This document shows, piece by piece, positions 1 through 4,331 of a stretch of 5,288 nucleotides of DNA. The first letter of the stretch is position 1, and every line of letters starts with the position of its first letter. Origin of the DNA: an uncultured bacterium (GTDB lineage Bacteria > DRYD01); contig CALFWH010000012.1 in NCBI GenBank assembly GCA_937927985.1, forward strand, positions 1-5,288, in the 5' to 3' direction. The notes under the pieces are model-generated. The model was not told the origin of the DNA. It saw nothing but the letters and a program-made list of their open reading frames with translations, and did not search any database. Position numbers and translations under genes: made by a program.

Positions 1-476
1 CTCAAATGAATAAATTTTTCATATTTTTTATTAGTCTTAGAAAAAACAAATTTAATACCTGAAATTATTTCTTTTAATTCTTGCAGCGATATAGCTTTAG
101 GTAAACTTTTTGGAGTTTTCATAGTTTCTAGTAAATCTGAATAATTATTTGAAACATAGTTCTCTTTCCATAAAAATTTTAAAAAGGATCTAAAACTGGA
201 GATTTTTCTATTTATTCCTCTGTTAGTGTTATTTTTTTCTAATTTTAAATAAACTATATAATCCTTTGTTCTGTTTATAAAGAATTCCAGGTCATCAATT
301 TTTTTCAGATCAGCAAAATTTATAAATCTGTTTATATCAGAGACGTATTCTTGGGTTGTCCTTTTTGATAATCCCCTTCTTAGAAGGTAATATTGATAGT
401 TTTTTATTACCTCGTCTATACTTGTGGTTTGTAGAGTGTTTTCTATTGAGTTATTCTTCGGGTCAATTTTTTGCAC
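1..476 (-). CDS. Tyrosine recombinase, XerC/XerD type (N-terminal part; runs off left edge)
   Basis: I found this by translating the minus strand from a stop at 495-497 to the edge; 158 codons are visible. Residues about 20-118 read as the SAM-like core-binding domain of Xer/phage integrases: RRGLSKRTTQEYVSDINRF, then GINRKISSFRSFLKFLW, then the linker TPKSLPKAISLQELKEII that leads into the catalytic domain. The catalytic R-K-H-R-H-Y residues lie beyond the window and cannot be checked. XerC/D proteins resolve chromosome dimers at dif; an integrase of a mobile element is the alternative. No in-frame ATG occurs before about position 125. GTG at 474-476 is the most upstream standard start, but it has no Shine-Dalgarno, so the start is uncertain. 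It gives about 18 residues more than is usual before the core domain. It lies 39 bp downstream of rpoA on the same strand, where rplQ is expected in most bacteria. Confidence 0.85.
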   Translation of the reverse strand, partial: MQKIDPKNNSIENTLQTTSIDEVIKNYQYYLLRRGLSKRTTQEYVSDINRFINFADLKKIDDLEFFINRTKDYIVYLKLEKNNTNRGINRKISSFRSFLKFLWKENYVSNNYSDLLETMKTPKSLPKAISLQELKEIISGIKFVFSKTNKKYEKFIHL

Positions 477-515
477 TTTAAATTTTTTATTTTTTTAGCT
501 TTAATTTAAATAGTT

Positions 516-1445
516 TTAACTTCCTTTTAAGCTTAGCCCTAGCTCAGCTAGTTTTTGTTTTATTTCTTGAATAGATTTTCCTCCTAAATTCCTTATTGTT
601 ATTAAATCATCTTCAGTATATTTAAGTATATCTCCTACTGTATTTATTCCCATTCTTTTTAAGGAGTTTAGGGTGCGGGAAGATAAATTCAATTCTTTTA
701 CATTTTTAGTGGTAATATCAGATGAAGATTGTACAGATATTTCTTGCATTACTTCATCCTTATCAGAATATCCTTTTATGATATTTTCTGTATAATTTTT
801 TAGTATACCTAGAGCTTTTAGTAAAGCTTCACGAGGAGAAACTGTACCATCAGTCCATACTTCAACATATAACTTATCTGTTAGTTCATTATTTTCATTT
901 CTTTGGTTTTCAACATAGTAATTTACTTTTTCAATTGGACTAAATATGCTATCTACTTTTATGTATCCTATGGATTCTTCAGGTAATATGTGATTTTCAG
1001 CTATGACGTATCCATATCCTAATTTTACTCCAGCTTCAATATTCAGTACTGTATCGGTAGTTATAGTAGCTATATACTGATCAAGGTTTACTATTTCTAC
1101 CATAGCAGGGCATTTTATATCAGAGGCTTTTATTTGTCCAGGTCCTGTAAAGTTAAGAAAAACCTTTTCCCATTCGTTACTAGATCTATACTTAAATCTT
1201 ACCTTTTTTAGATTAAAAATTATATCTATTACATCCTCTTTAACTCCTTGTATAGATTCATATTCATGAAGTATATTATTTATCTTTACATAAAATATTG
1301 CAGCTCCTTGAATATAAGATAACAATATTCTCCTTAGAGAATTTCCGAGAGTTATACCCATTCCATAAGGTAAACCATCTATATAAAATCTACCATAATT
1401 AGGTTCGATTGCTAGTACTCCCACGCTTGGGCTAACCATTAACAT
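516..1445 (-). CDS. rpoA: DNA-directed RNA polymerase subunit alpha
   Basis: The alpha subunit dimerises to nucleate assembly of the polymerase core, and its C-terminal domain contacts UP-element DNA and activators. The 309-residue length is normal to slightly short for the family. The N-terminal domain (about 1-230) contains the dimer and beta-contact motif GNSLRRILLS at residues 34-43, followed by HEYESIQGVKEDVIDIIFNL. An acidic and polar linker (about 230-250) joins it to an intact C-terminal domain (about 251-309) with SSRTLNSLKRMGINTVGDIL and NLGGKS. Arg257 aligns with the DNA-contacting Arg265 of E. coli. The start at 1445 is favoured over ATG 1437-1439 because a perfect AAAGGAGGT sits 8 nt upstream. 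The gene follows rpsD by 42 bp, the usual order, but it is not followed by rplQ. No truncation or frameshift is seen. Confidence 0.99.
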   Translation of the reverse strand: MLMVSPSVGVLAIEPNYGRFYIDGLPYGMGITLGNSLRRILLSYIQGAAIFYVKINNILHEYESIQGVKEDVIDIIFNLKKVRFKYRSSNEWEKVFLNFTGPGQIKASDIKCPAMVEIVNLDQYIATITTDTVLNIEAGVKLGYGYVIAENHILPEESIGYIKVDSIFSPIEKVNYYVENQRNENNELTDKLYVEVWTDGTVSPREALLKALGILKNYTENIIKGYSDKDEVMQEISVQSSSDITTKNVKELNLSSRTLNSLKRMGINTVGDILKYTEDDLITIRNLGGKSIQEIKQKLAELGLSLKGS

Positions 1446-1453
1446 AATCTTAA

Positions 1454-1462
1454 ACCTCCTTT
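1454..1462 (-). promoter_or_regulatory. Ribosome binding site of rpoA
   Basis: The minus strand reads AAAGGAGGT, a full match to the anti-Shine-Dalgarno, 8 nt before the ATG at 1445. It decides the rpoA start. It is the strongest ribosome binding site in the window and contrasts with the missing sites before the M42 gene, the small membrane protein gene and the recombinase gene. Confidence 0.9.
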
Positions 1463-1487
1463 ACAATGAGCAAAATAAAAATCTTTT

Positions 1488-2126
1488 CTATCTTGAATAG
1501 TACTCGACAATCAAGTTATCTTCTATTGGGTATTCTATATCATTTCTCTCAGGTTCTCTTAATATCTTTATTGTTAGATTGTTAAAATCAACTGATAACC
1601 AAGAAGGGATAAAAGAATTTTTAGAATTATCTATATGTGGCTTTACAATATTTAAAACCTTAGGTTTAAACTTAATAACATCATTTATTTTTATTAAGTA
1701 AGAAGGTATGTCTACGTTTCTATCATTAACAAATACAAATCCATGAGATATAATTTGCCTTGCTTGGGCTCTAGAAACTGCTATTCCTGAACGATAAAGT
1801 ACATTATCTAATCTTCTTTCCAAAATTTTCATTAGGTTTTGTCCTGTAAATCCTTTACCTAATCGTGCTAATCTTTTTGCTTCCTGGAAATATTTTCTAA
1901 ACATCTTTTCACTTACACCGTATATTCTTTTAACTTTTTGTTTTTCTCTAAGTCTTACTCCAAAAGTAGTTAATTTAGGTCTTCTTTTAGCAAAACCATG
2001 CTGTCCTGGGGGATAATTTCTCTTTTCTAAGGGACATTTTTCAGTATAGCATTTTTCCCCTTTTAAGTAAAGTTTTATTCCTTCTCTTCTACAGAGTTTA
2101 CATTTAGGACCTATGTATCTACCCAT
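1488..2126 (-). CDS. rpsD: 30S ribosomal protein S4, zinc-binding type
   Basis: S4 is a primary 16S rRNA binding protein that nucleates assembly of the 30S body and helps guard decoding fidelity. At 212 residues it has the usual length. The N-terminus carries four cysteines (C9, C12, C26, C31) in the CKLC...KCYTEKC pattern of zinc-binding S4 proteins, then NYPPGQHG at 37-44 and LREKQKVKRIYG. The S4 RNA-binding domain follows from about residue 103 (LERRLDNVLYRSGIAVSRAQ, then ARQIISHGFVFVND). The start is ATG at 2126; an AAGGG core lies 12 nt upstream, inside a perfect palindrome. In several bacteria S4 represses its own operon by binding an mRNA pseudoknot. Here the 64-bp gap after rpsK holds a predicted pseudoknot plus hairpin. 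Control by S4 is an inference that I cannot confirm. Confidence 0.99.
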   Translation of the reverse strand: MGRYIGPKCKLCRREGIKLYLKGEKCYTEKCPLEKRNYPPGQHGFAKRRPKLTTFGVRLREKQKVKRIYGVSEKMFRKYFQEAKRLARLGKGFTGQNLMKILERRLDNVLYRSGIAVSRAQARQIISHGFVFVNDRNVDIPSYLIKINDVIKFKPKVLNIVKPHIDNSKNSFIPSWLSVDFNNLTIKILREPERNDIEYPIEDNLIVEYYSR

Positions 2127-2138
2127 CTTGTTGTTATT

Positions 2139-2152
2139 CCCTTAATTAAGGG
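2139..2152 (-). promoter_or_regulatory. Perfect palindrome / hairpin overlapping the rpsD ribosome binding site
   Basis: CCCTTAATTAAGGG is a 14-bp perfect palindrome. As RNA on the minus strand it folds into a 5-bp stem (CCCUU/AAGGG) with a 4-nt AAUU loop. The 3' arm AAGGG is the only Shine-Dalgarno-like sequence before the rpsD ATG, 12 nt away, so folding would hide it. It directly abuts the predicted pseudoknot at 2153-2187. A DNA operator is an alternative reading. Confidence 0.55.
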
Positions 2153-2187
2153 GCTGGTTTATTTTTATACCGCATCCCAGCAAGCGG
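2153..2187 (-). promoter_or_regulatory. Predicted H-type RNA pseudoknot, copy A (upstream of rpsD)
   Basis: On the minus strand, CCGC (2187-2184) pairs with GCGG (2173-2170) around a 10-nt loop UUGCUGGGAU. Loop bases GCUGG (2181-2177) are complementary to CCAGC (2157-2153), across a 12-nt A-rich strand. The core CCGCUUGCUGGGAUGCGG is nearly identical to that of copy B at 4258-4291. The element begins 3 nt after the rpsK stop codon and ends next to the hairpin that contains the rpsD ribosome binding site. The pairings are read directly; the function is inferred. Confidence 0.6.
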
Positions 2188-2190
2188 AAT

Positions 2191-2571
2191 TTATACTCTT
2201 CTTCTAGAAGGAGGTCTACAACCATTATGTGGTATAGGTGTTGCATCTTTTATATCACTTATTTCCAAACCTGCCGCTCTTAAAGCTCTTATAGCAGATT
2301 CTCTTCCCATACCTGGACCTTTTACTATGACTTTTACTTCTCTTAAGCCTTGTTGAATAGCCTTTTCAGCAGCTTGCTTTGCTGCTAATTGTGCTGCAAA
2401 AGGAGTACTCTTTTTAGTACCCTTATAACCAACATTACCACCAGATGACCAACTAATAGTATTTCCTTTCTCATCAGTGATTGTTATTATCGTATTATTA
2501 AAAGTAGAATATATATGTGCTACACCTGTACTACTTACTTTTTTGGTTTTCTTTTTCTTTTTATAAGCCAT
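2191..2571 (-). CDS. rpsK: 30S ribosomal protein S11
   Basis: S11 sits on the 30S platform near the mRNA exit and helps select the correct tRNA in the P site. The 126-residue protein matches the family along its whole length. It has a lysine-rich N-terminal tail (residues 2-11) and then [60 protein letters not shown] and the invariant tail [14 protein letters not shown]. The HNG asparagine (N116) matches the site that becomes isoaspartate in E. coli S11; that is family knowledge, not something seen here. ATG 2571 has a good ribosome binding site (AAGGGGGT) 6 nt upstream. The usual upstream neighbour rpsM is absent: a small membrane protein gene ends 57 bp upstream. rpsD follows after 64 bp. 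Confidence 0.99.
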   Translation of the reverse strand: MAYKKKKKTKKVSSTGVAHIYSTFNNTIITITDEKGNTISWSSGGNVGYKGTKKSTPFAAQLAAKQAAEKAIQQGLREVKVIVKGPGMGRESAIRALRAAGLEISDIKDATPIPHNGCRPPSRRRV

Positions 2572-2577
2572 ATTTTT

Positions 2578-2585
2578 ACCCCCTT
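2578..2585 (-). promoter_or_regulatory. Ribosome binding site of rpsK
   Basis: The minus strand reads AAGGGGGT ending 6 nt before the rpsK ATG, a Shine-Dalgarno with one G-U pair. It supports the annotated start at 2571. Confidence 0.7.
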
Positions 2586-2628
2586 TTTATTATATCCATA
2601 TTAAATCTTATTCTCTAAAAGTTATCTA

Positions 2629-3096
2629 TTACCTGTTTTTTATCAATAACACACATCCACTATAATATTTACCATCCATACTGTAAATCATTCCACTTCC
2701 TGCTAATCCATCATCTAAAAAACTATCAATCTCTATTATGTTCTTAACAGGAATAACACCATCAACAGAAACAGTTTTAATCTCTGCCCAAATATTCTTC
2801 TGAAAGTATACATAAATTTCAGTTTTATAAGAAGAAATTAAAATAATTCTACTATTTTCAATACTAACAACATCAAACAAACTAGAAAATTGTTTAAAAA
2901 ATTCACTATTTAAATTACTTCCCTCCACTAAACCTAGATTAGAATCTAAAACAATCTGCTTTAACAATTTTACTTGATTTACAAACTTGAGATAAAATTT
3001 ATCATCAGAATATGAACTGTAACTAAGAAATAAGCTCACTATCAAAACAAAAATAAAAACGCAAATAAATATTTTAGAAAAAGAGCGGTCAAACAT
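2629..3096 (-). CDS. Small membrane-anchored protein of unknown function
   Basis: I do not recognise this 155-residue protein. Residues about 8-26 form one strongly hydrophobic segment (KIFICVFIFVLIVSLFLSY) after a short N-terminus with Arg and Lys. This predicts a signal anchor, with residues 27-155 outside the cytoplasm. The exported part begins with a helix-like stretch (KFYLKFVNQVKLLKQIVL) and continues as short alternating segments suggestive of beta strands. No cleavage site, lipobox or catalytic motif is visible. The gene ends in tandem stops (TAA TAG). Codon choice differs from its neighbours: isoleucine is ATT 13 times and ATA 5 times, while ATA predominates in the parts of the neighbouring genes I read. 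There is no Shine-Dalgarno; a 7-bp inverted repeat abuts the ATG. It lies 37 bp after the M42 gene and 57 bp before rpsK. The intact frame and membrane segment argue for a real gene. Confidence 0.75.
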   Translation of the reverse strand: MFDRSFSKIFICVFIFVLIVSLFLSYSSYSDDKFYLKFVNQVKLLKQIVLDSNLGLVEGSNLNSEFFKQFSSLFDVVSIENSRIILISSYKTEIYVYFQKNIWAEIKTVSVDGVIPVKNIIEIDSFLDDGLAGSGMIYSMDGKYYSGCVLLIKNR

Positions 3097-3117
3097 TATC
3101 TAATATAATTTTAGATA
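3097..3117 (-). repeat. Inverted repeat directly before the small membrane protein gene
   Basis: Perfect 7-bp arms TATCTAA (3097-3103) and TTAGATA (3111-3117) flank a 7-nt AT spacer and end at the base before the ATG at 3096. All pairs but two are A-T, so an RNA hairpin would be weak. It could be an operator-like site or chance in AT-rich DNA. Confidence 0.4.
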
Positions 3118-3133
3118 AATACAACAAATAATC

Positions 3134-4219
3134 CTAATGCGGTATAAAATAATCTAGAGAGTATCTTTCTTCTATCTCTTTAATAGTGTAAGCTATTATT
3201 TTTACTACATTATCTAAGTCTTCCAAGTTACAAACTTCAACTGGGGTATGTAGATATCTTGTGGGGATGGATATTAGAGAAGTAGCTGGTCCTTCTCGGG
3301 TTATCTGAATTATATTGGCATCAGTACCTGTACCCCTTGCAGAAGGTTGTATTTGATAAGGTATATTATATTTCTTTGCAGTTTCTATGTGAACTTCAAA
3401 TAATTTAGGATTTATATTTGGCCCTCTTGTTATAACTGGACCTTTAGAAATTTTTATATCACCTATCATTTTTGCGGAGTCTTTTGTACCATGATCGTCA
3501 GAAACAAAAGTAACATCAACAGCTATTCCTATATGAGGATTAACCCTATAAGCACTAGTATATGCTCCCCTTAATCCTATTTCTTCTTGTACAGTAGCAA
3601 CACTAACAACATTAGATTTTACATTTAATTCTTTTAATAATCTTATAACCTCAGCAGCAGTAAAAGCACCAACTCTATTATCTATACCCTTAGACATTAT
3701 ATTATTATTAAGCAATTCCATAGGCTCATAATCCAAAACTATAGGATCCCCTATAGCTATCAACTCTTCAACTTCTTGTTTAGAATTAGCACCTATATCT
3801 ATCCATAAATCCTCTATTTTAGGTACTTTATTTTTTTCAGATTCATCTCTTACTAGTAAATGAATAGGTTTTTTAGCTATTCCACCTGGTATTCTTTTGC
3901 CTGTTTTAGAAGATTTTATGATAACCCTTTGTCCTTGAATTATCTGTACATCCCATCCACCTATAGGTATAAATTTTACAAATCCTTCCTCTGTAATATG
4001 GGAAACCATAAAACCTATTTCATCTATGTGACCAGATACTAAAAATCTTAAATTAGATTCTGGATTTATTTGGGCAAATGAATTTCCATGAAAATCACTA
4101 AACACCTTATCAGAAAACTTAGAAACATATTCTTTCCAAAGAATAGAAGCTTCGCTTTCATACCCTGAAGGACCTACTCTTTTAAGCAAGTTAAATAAAA
4201 AATCTTTGTTTATAAACAT
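3134..4219 (-). CDS. M42-family metallo-aminopeptidase (glutamyl aminopeptidase / TET-like)
   Basis: M42 enzymes are cytosolic di-metal aminopeptidases, often large tetrahedral assemblies, that trim peptides left by proteases. With the ATG at 4219 the protein has 361 residues, the family norm. It begins FLFNLLKRVGPSGYESEA, the usual M42 opening. The metal and catalytic residues are all present: H64 and D66 (SGHIDEIGF), D180 (GIDNRVGA), E212 and E213 (VQEEIGLRGA), D235 (AVDVT) and H324 (RYLHTPVEV). These positions closely match the numbering of Pyrococcus TET enzymes. The segment at about 68-167 is the inserted domain that mediates oligomerisation in the family. An upstream in-frame GTG (4258) is rejected as start because it would translate an inverted repeat and adds 13 atypical residues. 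No Shine-Dalgarno precedes the ATG. Which residue it cleaves cannot be told from sequence. Confidence 0.95.
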   Translation of the reverse strand: MFINKDFLFNLLKRVGPSGYESEASILWKEYVSKFSDKVFSDFHGNSFAQINPESNLRFLVSGHIDEIGFMVSHITEEGFVKFIPIGGWDVQIIQGQRVIIKSSKTGKRIPGGIAKKPIHLLVRDESEKNKVPKIEDLWIDIGANSKQEVEELIAIGDPIVLDYEPMELLNNNIMSKGIDNRVGAFTAAEVIRLLKELNVKSNVVSVATVQEEIGLRGAYTSAYRVNPHIGIAVDVTFVSDDHGTKDSAKMIGDIKISKGPVITRGPNINPKLFEVHIETAKKYNIPYQIQPSARGTGTDANIIQITREGPATSLISIPTRYLHTPVEVCNLEDLDNVVKIIAYTIKEIEERYSLDYFIPH

Positions 4220-4236
4220 TTTAGCTTTAGATTTAG

Positions 4237-4255
4237 CAAGTCTGTATAAGACTTG
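4237..4255 (-). promoter_or_regulatory. Perfect hairpin in the M42 gene leader
   Basis: Arms CAAGTCT and AGACTTG form a perfect 7-bp stem with a 5-nt loop. It starts 2 nt after the predicted pseudoknot copy B and ends 17 nt before the preferred ATG at 4219. Its position matches that of the hairpin after copy A before rpsD, but its sequence is unrelated. Confidence 0.55.
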
Positions 4256-4257
4256 CA

Positions 4258-4291
4258 CTGGATATTTTATATTCCGCTATCCAGCAAGCGG
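4258..4291 (-). promoter_or_regulatory. Predicted H-type RNA pseudoknot, copy B (upstream of the M42 gene)
   Basis: On the minus strand, CCGCU (4291-4287) pairs with AGCGG (4278-4274). Loop bases CUGGAU (4284-4279) pair perfectly with AUCCAG (4263-4258), across a 10-nt A-rich strand (4273-4264). G4285 could add a G-U pair with U4257. Its core CCGCUUGCUGGAUAGCGG differs from copy A only around GGGAU/GGAUA. The element sits in the gap between the MoxR gene stop and the M42 gene start. No U-tract follows, so it is not an intrinsic terminator. Confidence 0.65.
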
Positions 4292-4331
4292 TAATATCTT
4301 TAAAATTATTATCAATTAATTTTAAAACTTA

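Noticed and set aside
2153..2187. Reading the two GC-stem hairpins (here and at 4258-4291) as intrinsic terminators
   Set aside because: On the transcribed strand each is followed by an A-rich stretch and not by a run of U, and the stems are only 4 to 5 GC-rich pairs.
2589..2594. Perfect TATAAT on the minus strand upstream of rpsK as a promoter -10 box
   Set aside because: It would start transcription inside the rpsK ribosome binding site, and no TTGACA-like box lies 16 to 18 bp upstream. Such matches are common in DNA this AT-rich.
3860..4042. 60-codon open frame on the plus strand
   Set aside because: It lies wholly inside the M42 gene on the other strand, with no ribosome binding site and no recognisable protein character; it is a shadow frame.
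4220..4258. GTG at 4258 as the start of the M42 gene
   Set aside because: It would add 13 residues not typical of the family and translate a perfect inverted repeat that overlaps the leader RNA structure. The ATG at 4219 gives the usual length and opening.
4258..4291. PreQ1-I riboswitch
   Set aside because: The overall pseudoknot shape with an A-rich tail is similar, but the conserved loop and tail bases I know for that class are not present, and neither downstream gene belongs to queuosine metabolism.
4261..4298. REP/MITE-type mobile palindrome
   Set aside because: Only two full copies, no target-site duplication that I can see, and the conserved feature extends to loop-complementary sequence outside the palindrome, which fits an RNA pseudoknot better. 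It is not excluded until the genome-wide copy number is known.
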